From positions 868,001 to 932,000 of the forward strand of contig NZ_QGDD01000001.1 of assembly GCF_003160695.1 (NCBI RefSeq): DNA of 64,000 nucleotides. The letters run 5' to 3'. Shown here piece after piece: positions 20,000-28,361 of this stretch. Below the pieces are notes generated by a model. The model searched no databases and was not told the DNA's origin. It saw nothing but the letters and a program-made list of their open reading frames with translations. Source of the DNA: Nocardioides silvaticus. Its GTDB lineage: Bacteria; Actinomycetota; Actinomycetes; Propionibacteriales; Nocardioidaceae. Within the stretch, counting starts at the first letter, position 1; every line of letters starts with the position of its first letter. The position numbers were made by a program, and so were the translations under genes.

Positions 20000-20794
20000 T
20001 CAGAACGTCTCGAGGTCGTCGCGGCTGATGTTGTCGACGACCGGGGGCGCGGGCGGGACGGTCGCGTGCCGTTTGCTGAGCCGGACCTCGGAGTGGGCGC
20101 CGCAGCCGTGGTCGAACGAGACGACCCGGCCGTCGTCGTTGGCGTCGCCGTTGGCGCAGACGCCGAACATCTCCGAGAGCGGACCGGCCAGGCGGACGAG
20201 GAAGCCGCAGGTGGTGCAGGACTCGGGCGCGGACTTGGCCAGCGGGGAGTCGGGACCGGCGTCGCCGTCGTACCACCGCTGGGCGGCGATGTCGCGGCCC
20301 TCGGGCGAGAGGGTGCGGACCCGGCCGAGGCCGAGGTCCTTGGCGACGGTGCGGACCTGCGCCTTCGCGTCGGAGTCGAGCGGGTCGTCGCCGAAGGAGT
20401 ACGTCGGCACCAGCCGCGGGTCGTCGTCGGCGACGGGGAGCAGGTCACCCGGTGACAGGTCGCCCGGCTTGATCCGCTCGCGGTAGGGCACCCAGGCCGG
20501 CGCGACGATCGCGTCGGGGCCGGGCAGCAGCACGACCTCGTCGACGGTGACCTTCTTCTGCCGCGACGCGCGGGCGACGGTGACCGCCCACTGCCAGCCG
20601 AGGTAGCCGCGGCGGGTGCAGCCGAAGAGGTGGGTGACGACCCGCTGGCCGTCGACCTGGTGACCGAGGTACTCGCCGACGTCCGCGGCGTCCACGTCCT
20701 CGAGGAGGGCCGCACGCGCCTCGTCGACGGCGGCGACGGCGACGGCGTCGCTCGCCTTGCGCTCGGTGGTGGTCACGCGGCAAGTCTCGCTCAT
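20000..20794 (-). CDS. DUF3027 protein
   Basis: A 264-residue soluble protein matching the actinobacterial DUF3027 family: an N-terminal ARAALLEDVDAADVGEYLGH helix, the GYLGWQWAVTVARA core, the central LPGPDAIVAPAWVPYRERIKPGDL, and a C-terminal Cys-containing region (SCTTCGFLVRL and CGAHSEVRL) that may bind a metal. Function unknown. The ATG at 20794 has GAGG six bases upstream; a GTG at 20776 is an alternative. It is divergent from an MFS gene, a neighbourhood I recall from other actinobacteria. Confidence 0.85.
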   Translation of the reverse strand: MSETCRVTTTERKASDAVAVAAVDEARAALLEDVDAADVGEYLGHQVDGQRVVTHLFGCTRRGYLGWQWAVTVARASRQKKVTVDEVVLLPGPDAIVAPAWVPYRERIKPGDLSPGDLLPVADDDPRLVPTYSFGDDPLDSDAKAQVRTVAKDLGLGRVRTLSPEGRDIAAQRWYDGDAGPDSPLAKSAPESCTTCGFLVRLAGPLSEMFGVCANGDANDDGRVVSFDHGCGAHSEVRLSKRHATVPPAPPVVDNISRDDLETF

Positions 20795-20853
20795 CCGCGA
20801 CCTCGCCGTCACCTCGGGGCATGAAGCGGCGTCGGAGCAGGCAAGATAGACGC

Positions 20854-22332
20854 GTGACCTCGCCACCGCCCGACTACCCGCCTCCCAGCGGGCCCGGCGC
20901 GGACGAGCCGCCGCCGACGATGGTCCCCGCCGACGCGGCCGGGCAGACCCGCACGGTCGGGCAGAGCGTCGGCACCGGGGCGCTCGCCACCGCGCGCGGG
21001 CTGCGCGGGTTCGCGCGCGGCACCGGCCGGTTCGGGCGGGCGACGTTCCGCCGCGCGCGGCGTGCTGCCGGCGCCCAGGGGGCGGAGCGCTCCGGCCTCA
21101 ACCGGCTGATCGAGCTGGCGGCGTGCAACGCGGCGGGTGACTCGGCGTTCGCCATCGCCCTGGCCGGCACCATCTTCTTCGCGGGCGCGACCAGCGGCGA
21201 GCGCGGCCCGGTGCTGCTGTTCCTGGGTCTGACGATGGTGCCGTTCGCGATCGTCGCCCCGTTGATCGGGCCGTTCCTCGACCGGTTCAGCCACGGCCGC
21301 CGCTGGGCGATCGGCGGCACCTTCGCGCTGCGCGCGTTCCTGTGCTGGGTCCTGGCCGGGACGCTCACGAGCGGCTCGCCCTGGTTCTACGTCGCCGCGC
21401 TCGGCGTACTCGTCTCCTCCAAGGCGTACGGCGTCGCGAAAGCCGCTGCGGTTCCACGGCTGCTCCCACCCGAGATCACCCTGGTGAAGGCCAACGGCCG
21501 GGTCTCCCTAGCCGGCGTGGTCGGCGCCGCGGTCTCGGCGCCGCTGGCCGGCTTCTCCTACTGGCTCGGGCCGGAGTGGGCCTGCCGGTACGCCTTCCTG
21601 GTGTTCGTGCTCGGCACCGTCGCGGCGATCCTGCTGCCGGCGAAGGTCGACTCCACTGCGGGCGAGGACTCGATCGAGATCCGTCGCGGTGGCCCGGGCC
21701 GGGCGCCGCAGGGCTCCGGCGTACCACCGAAGGTCGCCTTCGCGCTCCGCGCCAACTGCGGTCCCCGGCTGCTGTCGGGGTTCATGGTCATGTTCATGAC
21801 CTTCGTGCTGGCCTCCGAGCCGCTCGAGGGCTGGGAGAGCACCACCCGGGCGACGATCCTGGTCGGCCTGGTGGTCGGCGCCGCCGGCCTCGGCAACACC
21901 CTCGGCATCCTCGTCGCCTCGCTCGCCCGCAAGATCAACCCGGCGGTGATGGTGGTCGTCGCGCTGTTCGCCGACATCGCCGCCGTCCTGTTCGCGGCGG
22001 TCGCCTACAGCCTCGTCCCGCTGGTCGTGCTCGGCCTCACCGCCGGCCTGATGCAGTACCTCGCCAAGGTCTCGCTCGACTCCACCATCCAGACCGACGT
22101 CCCGGTGCGGGCTCACTCCAGCGCCTTCGCCAAGGGCGACACCACCCTCCAGCTGGCCTGGGTGATCGGCGGCTTCCTCGGCGTGGTGCTCTCCTACCCC
22201 GCCGTCAACGCCTTCGGCCTCCCCTTCGTCGCCGTGCTCCTCGGCGCCTGGACCTTCGTCGTCCTCGCCAACCGCTCCGGCAAACCGAAACCCCCTGCAC
22301 CCCCCGTTGATTCGTCCCTCGTGGCGCGTTGA
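20854..22332 (+). CDS. MFS transporter with long N-terminal extension
   Basis: About 492 residues. A Pro-rich then Arg-rich cytoplasmic head of some 75 residues precedes 12 predicted transmembrane segments. The MFS loop 2-3 region reads GPFLDRFSHGRRWAIGG. The substrate is unknown. This type of MFS protein commonly sits next to DUF3027. The last nine codons lie inside the 22-bp repeat array, so the C-terminus (PVDSSLVAR) is repeat-derived. GTG start chosen at 20854; an ATG at 20821 would add 11 basic residues. Confidence 0.85.
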   Translation: MTSPPPDYPPPSGPGADEPPPTMVPADAAGQTRTVGQSVGTGALATARGLRGFARGTGRFGRATFRRARRAAGAQGAERSGLNRLIELAACNAAGDSAFAIALAGTIFFAGATSGERGPVLLFLGLTMVPFAIVAPLIGPFLDRFSHGRRWAIGGTFALRAFLCWVLAGTLTSGSPWFYVAALGVLVSSKAYGVAKAAAVPRLLPPEITLVKANGRVSLAGVVGAAVSAPLAGFSYWLGPEWACRYAFLVFVLGTVAAILLPAKVDSTAGEDSIEIRRGGPGRAPQGSGVPPKVAFALRANCGPRLLSGFMVMFMTFVLASEPLEGWESTTRATILVGLVVGAAGLGNTLGILVASLARKINPAVMVVVALFADIAAVLFAAVAYSLVPLVVLGLTAGLMQYLAKVSLDSTIQTDVPVRAHSSAFAKGDTTLQLAWVIGGFLGVVLSYPAVNAFGLPFVAVLLGAWTFVVLANRSGKPKPPAPPVDSSLVAR

Positions 22333-22483
22333 ATCGGGTGTTGTGGCGGGTTGATTCCTGCGTCCTGGCGCGTTGAGTCGTGGATGGTGGCGATGCCGCC
22401 ACAAGGGACGACTCGACCCGCCACGAGAGACGATTCAACCCGCCACGAGAGACGATTCGACCCGCCACGAGGGAGGAATCAAC
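22306..22483. repeat. Eight-copy 22-bp repeat array, four direct then four inverted
   Basis: Four head-to-tail units (starts 22306, 22328, 22350, 22372) share the form GTTGAnTCGTC...CTCGTGGCGG. After 2 bases, four units in the opposite orientation follow (22396, 22418, 22440, 22462), for example CCGCCACGAGAGACGATTC. The period is exactly 22 bases throughout. The whole can fold into an imperfect 88-bp hairpin (first unit with last unit 20 of 22 paired). It lies between two convergent genes and covers the MFS stop codon. It lacks the spacers of a CRISPR array. Confidence 0.92.
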
Positions 22484-22494
22484 GGGTCAGGGGG

Positions 22495-22890
22495 TCAGCT
22501 CTCGAGCTCGTCGGCGAGGGCGCGGAGGAGCTTGGCGACGGGCTGGGCCGTACGACGGTCGGGGTGGCGGCCGTGGCGGTAGGCCTCGCCGACGCCGTCG
22601 AGGAGGCGGATCAGGTCCTCGACGATCGGGACCATCTCCTCGGGCTTCTTGCGCTTGGCGTTCGACTGGTTGCGCGCGACCGAGGCGGGAGCGTCGAGGA
22701 CGCGGACCTGGAGGGCCTGGTCGCCCCGGCGACCCTGGGCGATGCCGAACTCGACCCGGGTCCCGGCCTTCAAGGTCGTGACGCCCTCGGGCAGCGCATC
22801 GGAGCGGACGTAGACGTCCGGCCCGTCGGACTGGGAGAGGAACCCGAAGCCCTTCTCCGCGTCGTACCACTTCACCTTGCCAGTCGGCAC
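22495..22890 (-). CDS. Cold-shock-domain protein with C-terminal extension
   Basis: A 131-residue protein. Residues 1-65 are a cold-shock domain with RNP1 KGFGFL (in [18 protein letters not shown]) and the RNP2-like DVYVRSDAL; the second motif departs from the usual VFVHFS. The C-terminal half is an extension with a basic patch (NAKRKKPEE) followed by two helices. Nucleic-acid binding is expected. Longer Csp proteins of this kind are common in actinobacteria. GTG start giving [10 protein letters not shown]. Its stop lies 11 bases from the repeat array. Confidence 0.9.
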   Translation of the reverse strand: MPTGKVKWYDAEKGFGFLSQSDGPDVYVRSDALPEGVTTLKAGTRVEFGIAQGRRGDQALQVRVLDAPASVARNQSNAKRKKPEEMVPIVEDLIRLLDGVGEAYRHGRHPDRRTAQPVAKLLRALADELES

Positions 22891-23056
22891 GGTCTCGACC
22901 CTTCTCTCACACGCGCGCTCCGGCCGATTCCGGAGCGCAGCCTGAAATCGTAGGGGATCGCACCGGACGACCACGAACCGCTTTACCGTTGCTTTCGTTT
23001 CTCCCGGGCCGGTGGGTCACAATGAACGGCTCCGGATGCAGGAAGGATGTCGACCC

Positions 23057-25186
23057 ATGCGTGCCGCCGCGATCGCCACGGCCGTCACCGTGGCCGTGGC
23101 CACGCTGACCGCAACGCCCGCTGCCCTCGGCGAGGCGGACGACGGGGGCGAGGGCGACACCACCCTGCACCTGGTCACCCTGCGCGGTCCCGGCACCGCC
23201 GGTCACCGGGGCGCCGCACCGGCCGAGGAGGTCGCGGAGCGGATGCTCGCGCTCCAGGAGCGGGTGCTCGACGACGTCGACGCCGCCGATCCGGTCTACC
23301 AGTGGACGACCGCACTCAACGGGTTCGCCGTCGAGCTGACCGAGGAGCAGCACGACGTGCTGGTCGGCGACGACCGGGTCGCCCTCGTCGAGGAGAACGC
23401 GGTCCGCCCGCTCGCCGAGGTCGCGAGTGCCCCCGCCGGCGCGCTCGAGGCGGCCGGCGCCCCGGGCCGGCCCGGCCGGTGGTCGGGTGGAGCAGGCGGA
23501 GCGGGCACCGTGATCGGTTTCGTCGACACCGGCATCGACCCCGCGAGCCCTGCGTTCGCCGAGCCCGCCTCCCCCGGCCGGCAGCCACGCCGCTACGACG
23601 GCTCCTGCGCCGACGCCCCCGACGACCCGGCCTGGTCTTCCGACGAGTGCTCGACGAAGATCGTCGGCGCCGAGTACTTCGTCTCCGGCTTCGGCAGCGA
23701 CGCCCTCCGGTCCACGGCGGCGCTCTCCCCCCGCGACACCGACGGCCATGGCACGGCCTCGGCGTCGATCGCGGCCGGCACCACCAACGTCGCGGTGCGG
23801 GCGCGCGGCTACGCGCTCGGTCGGTTCTCCGGCGTCGCACCGCAGGCGCGGATCGGCGTCTACAAGGCGTGCTGGTCGGCGCCGGACCCCGTCGACGACG
23901 GTTGCGCGACCGCCGACCTGGTCGCCGCCATCGACCGCGCCACCGCCGACCGCGTCGACGTCCTCAACCTGTCCGTCGCCGGACCGGCCGACACCGTCGA
24001 CACCGTCGAGCGCGCGCTCCTCGGCGCGACCGAGGCCGGGATCGTGGTCACGGCGGCAGCCGGCAACGAGGGCACGCAGGCGTACGCCGCGCACCCCTCC
24101 CCCTGGGTCGTCACCGTCGGCGCCTCGACCTCGGCACGCCGGGTCGGTGCTGTGGTCGCCCGCCGCGGTCCGCGGCTCGAGGGCGCGATGGCGGCGACCG
24201 CGCCGGTCGGTCCGGCCCGGCTGGTGGTCGGGGCCGACGCCGCGGCGCCGGGCGCGTCCACGGACGACGCCCGTGTCTGCGCCCCCGGCAGCCTCGACGT
24301 CCGTGCCGTGCACGGCGCGGTCGTGCTGTGCGAGCGCGGCCGGCTGCCCCGCCTGACGAAGTCGCGCACGGTCCGCCTCGCCGACGGCGCCGGCATGGTG
24401 CTCGTCAACCGGCGTGCGGGCTCCACCGATGCCGACCTCCACGAGGTGCCGACCGTGCACCTGTCGGCCGCCGACGGTCGCGCGCTCACCGCCTGGGCGC
24501 GTCAGCACCCGCGCGCCGAGGTCCGGCTCGAGTCGCGCGGCCGCGAGCGCACTCCGGCCCGGGTCGCGCGGTTCAGCAGCGGCGGCGACCCGACCTGGTC
24601 GGTGATCAAGCCCGACGTCGTGGCGCCGGGCACCGGCGTGCTCGCGGCGACGGCGGGCGGCTGGGACGTCGTCAGCGGTACGTCGGCGGCCGCCGCCCAC
24701 GCCAGCGGGGTCGCCGCCGTGCTGATCGGCGACCCGCGGAACGACGCCGCAGAGGTCCGGTCCGCCCTGCTCACCTCGACCGCGCCGATCGGGCACCGGG
24801 CCGGGCTCCGGGCCGGGACCGGACAGGTGCAGGTCCGGCGGGTGCCGCCGATGGCCTACCTCGTCGATCCTCGTCACTACCGCGGCTGGCTGACCGGACG
24901 ACGGTCCGACCTCGACCTGCCGCAGGCCCTGATGCGCACCGGCCGGCTCGTCGTACGCCGCACGATCACCAACACCGGCAACCGCCCGCTGTGGCTCACC
25001 GCCCACCTCAACGGGTTCGACAGCCCGGTGCGGGTGAGCCCGTCGGCGGCACTGGTCCGCCCGGGGCGGACGCTCACCTTCCGGCTCAGCCTGGGCTCGG
25101 CGCCACTGGCGACCGACACCGGCACCGTCGTCTGGCACAGCGCCCAAGGCGACCGCACCCGCCTGGCCGTGGTGATCACCCGATGA
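23057..25186 (+). CDS. Secreted subtilisin-like serine protease (S8), inhibitor-I9 and PA-type
   Basis: A 709-residue preproprotease. Signal peptide residues 1-25; I9 propeptide about 35-118; S8 catalytic domain with Asp157 (VIGFVDTGID), His231 (DTDGHGTASAS) and Ser543 (SGTSAAAAHASG). The roughly 300 residues between His and Ser include a PA-like insertion (about 390-480), and a C-terminal beta-sandwich follows, as in plant-type subtilases. It should be an extracellular general protease. The ATG at 23057 has AGGAAGG upstream. It ends in an ATGA overlap with the acetyltransferase gene. Confidence 0.93.
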   Translation: MRAAAIATAVTVAVATLTATPAALGEADDGGEGDTTLHLVTLRGPGTAGHRGAAPAEEVAERMLALQERVLDDVDAADPVYQWTTALNGFAVELTEEQHDVLVGDDRVALVEENAVRPLAEVASAPAGALEAAGAPGRPGRWSGGAGGAGTVIGFVDTGIDPASPAFAEPASPGRQPRRYDGSCADAPDDPAWSSDECSTKIVGAEYFVSGFGSDALRSTAALSPRDTDGHGTASASIAAGTTNVAVRARGYALGRFSGVAPQARIGVYKACWSAPDPVDDGCATADLVAAIDRATADRVDVLNLSVAGPADTVDTVERALLGATEAGIVVTAAAGNEGTQAYAAHPSPWVVTVGASTSARRVGAVVARRGPRLEGAMAATAPVGPARLVVGADAAAPGASTDDARVCAPGSLDVRAVHGAVVLCERGRLPRLTKSRTVRLADGAGMVLVNRRAGSTDADLHEVPTVHLSAADGRALTAWARQHPRAEVRLESRGRERTPARVARFSSGGDPTWSVIKPDVVAPGTGVLAATAGGWDVVSGTSAAAAHASGVAAVLIGDPRNDAAEVRSALLTSTAPIGHRAGLRAGTGQVQVRRVPPMAYLVDPRHYRGWLTGRRSDLDLPQALMRTGRLVVRRTITNTGNRPLWLTAHLNGFDSPVRVSPSAALVRPGRTLTFRLSLGSAPLATDTGTVVWHSAQGDRTRLAVVITR

Positions 25187-25773
25187 CCGCGCCCCGGCTC
25201 GACCCGCCGCCGCTCCCGATCCGCACCGAGCGGCTGGTGCTGCGCTACGTCACCCTCGACGACCTCGACGCGCTGCGCTACTACACCGACCCCGAGGTGT
25301 GCCGCTACCTGCCGTTCCCGGCCGCCGACGAGGAAGCCCTCGCCGCCCGGGTGCAGCGGATGTCCGAGCGGCTGGCGCCGTCGGAGCCGGACGACGTGCT
25401 CTCGCTCGCGGTCGTCCACGACGACGTCCTCGTGGGCGACCTGATCCTGCGGCTGCGAACCCGCGCCGACGAGGACACCGCGCCGTCGGTCGGCGAGATC
25501 GGCTGGGCGTTCGCGCCGGAGCACGCCGGTCGTGGCTTCGCCACCGAGGCCGCCACCGCCCTCATCGACCTGGCCTTCAGCCACTACCCGCTGCACCGGC
25601 TCATCGCCCACCTCGACCCGCGCAACCTGCGGTCCGCAGCGCTGTGCGAGCGGCTGGGCATGACCCGCGAGGCGCTGCTGCGCAAGAGCTGGCCGGAGCC
25701 GGACGGCACCTGGACCGACGAAGCGTTCTACGGCCTGCTCCGCGAGGAGTGGCCGCGTCCGACCGCCGGCTGA
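25183..25773 (+). CDS. GNAT-family N-acetyltransferase (RimJ/RimL type)
   Basis: A 196-residue acetyltransferase. The N-terminal TERLVLRYVTLDDLDALRYY is typical of the RimJ/RimL branch, and the acetyl-CoA site is GWAFAPEHAGRGFATEA followed by HPL-like HYPLHRLIAHLDPRNLRSA. Targets are usually protein N-termini or small amines. It is translationally coupled to the protease gene by ATGA, which suggests coexpression but not a shared pathway. No feature points to a specific substrate. Confidence 0.88.
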   Translation: MTAPRLDPPPLPIRTERLVLRYVTLDDLDALRYYTDPEVCRYLPFPAADEEALAARVQRMSERLAPSEPDDVLSLAVVHDDVLVGDLILRLRTRADEDTAPSVGEIGWAFAPEHAGRGFATEAATALIDLAFSHYPLHRLIAHLDPRNLRSAALCERLGMTREALLRKSWPEPDGTWTDEAFYGLLREEWPRPTAG

Positions 25774-25797
25774 CGCCGTCCGAGCGTCAGCGGCGGA

Positions 25798-27513
25798 TCA
25801 GGGCCGCGTCACCTGGATGGTGACACCGTCGCCGAGGTTGATGATCGCGCCCGGCACCAGCTGGACCGCGATCCCCGGCTTGAGGTCCTCCGGACCGAGG
25901 CCCGGCTGCACCAGCACGGTGCCGTTGGTCGAGCCCATGTCGGTGACCACGGCAGCGCCCTGGTCGGCGCCGGTGCCCGGACGCACCTCGACGTGGGTCG
26001 AGGAGATCTCGTGCAGGCGGCTCGGCACCGTGACCAGGTGCGGCTGCTCGGTCGAGGTGAACCGCCGCGCCTCGGGCGCCCGCCCGATGAGGATCACGCG
26101 GTCGACCAGCACCTGCTGACCGTCGCTGATCATCAGCTTCGCCACGGCGTCACTCGCGGGAGCGGCCGACGGCGCGTCCACCATCCCGGAGTCGGCGGCG
26201 GGGGCCGCGGGCGACTCGGCCGGCGGGGGCAGCGGCGGGCCGCCGACGGGTTCCCAGGAGCCCACCGGGAGCGGGGGCGGCGGGAGGTCGACGCCAGGAG
26301 CGTCACCCGCCGGCGGGGGCGGGGCGTACGGCGACGGCGCGACCTCGGTTTCGCCGGCCGGTGCGGGTGCGTTGTCGACCATCGGGTCCGCGCCGGGAGC
26401 CGGCATCTCCTCGGTCAGGCCGCCGGGCTCGTCGGCCATCGCCGGCTCCGACGGCTCCGACGACTCCGACGACTCCGACGACCCCGGCGCCTCGGGGACA
26501 CCCGGGGCCTCCGGCGCGGGCGGCGGGCTGTCCCACGGCGTCACCCAGTCGGTCGGCGCCGGCGCGGGTGTGGGAGCCGGCGGCATCGGGTCGGTGAGCG
26601 GGTCGCCGTCGGTAGGCATCTCGAGCTCGGGCTCCGCGGACGCCGCGGCGAACGGGCCCGGCTCGTCCATCAGCGCCGGCTCGTCCAGCGGCGCGGGCGC
26701 GTTGTCGACCGCCATCGAGTCCTCGAACGGCGCCGCCTCGTCCAGCGGCGACGACTCCTCGGCGACCGCCACGGCAGGCTCGTCGATCGCGGGCTCGTCG
26801 CCGGCCAGGACCGGCGACGCCTCGGCGGACTCGGCCACGTCGGCCAGCTCCGCCGGCGCGGCGTCGTCGGCCAGCGGGGTCGGCTCGGCGTCGGCAGACA
26901 GGTCGGCAGGCAGGCCGGCGGAGAGGTCGAGGGACTCGGGCGTGCCCTCGTCGGCCGGCACGTCCGCCACCGCCGCAGCGGCCGGCTCCTCGGCCGCCGC
27001 CGGCTCGGCCGCCGCCGGCTCGACGTACGGCGGGCGGTCGATGCGCGAGACCCGCACCAGACCGGTCACGACGGTGAAGTCGGTCGCGGGCTGCTCGGCA
27101 CCGGCCTCCGAAGACTCGTCGGCATCGTCGGCGGCGAGCGCGACGGACAGCGAGGTGACGCCGTCGACGCTGCGCTCCACCCAGGTCCCGCTGGCACTGC
27201 CGTCGATCGCGACCTCGTCGGCGTCGGACTTCAGGATCGCGCTCACGCCGGCGCCGCGGAGCAGCACCCGGGTGGGACCCTCGTCGGTGCTGACGAGCAC
27301 GAACCCGGGGAGCCGGCTCAGGCCGGAGGCGAGGAGGGCGTCGAGCACGTCGTCGAACCCGGCCCCGCCGTCGACCAGCGACCAGACGCCGACGACCTGG
27401 TCGCGCTGCGACTCGGGCAGCAGCACCGTCACCCGCGGGCCGAACGCCGCGAACCACGGGCCGACGCGGTAGGACCAGGCGCCTGCCGCACCGGTCGAGC
27501 TCATCGCACTCAT
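25798..27513 (-). CDS. FHA-domain protein with long acidic Pro/Ala linker
   Basis: A 571-residue protein. Residues 1-140 form an N-terminal domain of unknown type, residues 150-450 are a low-complexity acidic linker rich in Asp, Glu, Pro and Ala (with repeated DEPA and SSESSE-like units), and residues 460-571 are a forkhead-associated domain (LIGRAPEARRF, RLHEISSTHVEV, DMGSTNGTVL) that binds phosphothreonine. It is coupled by ATGA to the PP2C phosphatase gene, so the pair probably reads and erases Ser/Thr phosphorylation. The kinase is not in the window. Confidence 0.88.
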   Translation of the reverse strand: MSAMSSTGAAGAWSYRVGPWFAAFGPRVTVLLPESQRDQVVGVWSLVDGGAGFDDVLDALLASGLSRLPGFVLVSTDEGPTRVLLRGAGVSAILKSDADEVAIDGSASGTWVERSVDGVTSLSVALAADDADESSEAGAEQPATDFTVVTGLVRVSRIDRPPYVEPAAAEPAAAEEPAAAAVADVPADEGTPESLDLSAGLPADLSADAEPTPLADDAAPAELADVAESAEASPVLAGDEPAIDEPAVAVAEESSPLDEAAPFEDSMAVDNAPAPLDEPALMDEPGPFAAASAEPELEMPTDGDPLTDPMPPAPTPAPAPTDWVTPWDSPPPAPEAPGVPEAPGSSESSESSEPSEPAMADEPGGLTEEMPAPGADPMVDNAPAPAGETEVAPSPYAPPPPAGDAPGVDLPPPPLPVGSWEPVGGPPLPPPAESPAAPAADSGMVDAPSAAPASDAVAKLMISDGQQVLVDRVILIGRAPEARRFTSTEQPHLVTVPSRLHEISSTHVEVRPGTGADQGAAVVTDMGSTNGTVLVQPGLGPEDLKPGIAVQLVPGAIINLGDGVTIQVTRP

Positions 27514-28331
27514 GGGTGTGCCCCCGTCTCCTGCTTCGTAGCTGAACGCTGCACGTCGGCGACGTGCGGCTCCTCCCTGGTCAATCCCACCACATCCACC
27601 ACGACGGCGGTCGCGTTGTCGCGACCACCGGCGGCGACCGCGGCCGCGACCACCTCGTCCGCCGCCGTCGCCGGGTCCGGGTGCTCACCCAGGATCCGAG
27701 CGATGTCGTCGTGGGCGAGCATTCCGTTCACCCCGTCGGAGCACAACAGGATGCGCCCGGATTCCTCCGCTGGGACGGTGAAGAGATCCGGCTCGTGGTG
27801 GACCGGGCCGCCGAGCGCGCGGGTCACGATGTGACTGTCGGGGTGGTCGGGCGCGTCGTCCGCCTCGATCGTGCCGGCGTCGACCAGCTCCTGCACCAGG
27901 CTGTGGTCGACGGTCACCTGGACCAGCTCGCCGGCGGCGAACCGGTAGGCGCGGGAGTCGCCGAGGTTCGCGACCAGCCAGTACGGCGCGTCGACGTCGG
28001 CCACGAGCACCGCGGCCACCGCGGTCGTGCCGGTGCTGAAGAACGGGTCTCCGGCGGCCTGCTGCTCGGCGTCGAACTCGTCGATCCGCGTGTGCACCGC
28101 GTCCAGCGCCGCGGCGACGGTCCGCGCGGCGGAGGCCGCGTCGAGACCCTCGTCCGCGAGCCGGGCGAACTCCTCGACGACGAACGAGCTCGCGACGTCA
28201 CCCGCGTCGTGACCGCCCATGCCGTCGGCCACGACGAAGACGGGCGGGACGGTCAGGTGGGCGTCCTCGTTGTCGGTGCGGACGAGCCCGACGTGGGTCG
28301 CGGCGCCGTACTCGAGGTCGACCCGGGTCAC
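27510..28331 (-). CDS. PP2C-type Ser/Thr protein phosphatase
   Basis: A 273-residue PPM/PP2C phosphatase with the metal-binding motifs RTDNEDAHL, VVADGMGGHDAGDVAS, LCSDGVNGML and GGRDNATAVVV all intact. It should dephosphorylate Ser/Thr-phosphorylated proteins. GTG start giving VTRVDLEYGAATHVGLVR, the usual N-terminus; earlier codons in the frame run antisense to the divergent gene. Its stop overlaps the ATG of the FHA gene, although transcription runs from the phosphatase into the FHA gene. Confidence 0.93.
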   Translation of the reverse strand: MTRVDLEYGAATHVGLVRTDNEDAHLTVPPVFVVADGMGGHDAGDVASSFVVEEFARLADEGLDAASAARTVAAALDAVHTRIDEFDAEQQAAGDPFFSTGTTAVAAVLVADVDAPYWLVANLGDSRAYRFAAGELVQVTVDHSLVQELVDAGTIEADDAPDHPDSHIVTRALGGPVHHEPDLFTVPAEESGRILLCSDGVNGMLAHDDIARILGEHPDPATAADEVVAAAVAAGGRDNATAVVVDVVGLTREEPHVADVQRSATKQETGAHP

Positions 28332-28361
28332 CGCGTGACCGCGATCGGTAGCGTTGGTCGG

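Noticed and set aside
22306..22483. CRISPR array
   Set aside because: Units are contiguous with no spacers, change orientation in the middle, and no cas genes are in the window.
27564..28361. N-terminal extension of the helicase-associated protein
   Set aside because: The frame is open, but it runs antisense through the PP2C gene and gives Val/Asp/Gly-rich shadow sequence; family-like sequence starts near 28362.
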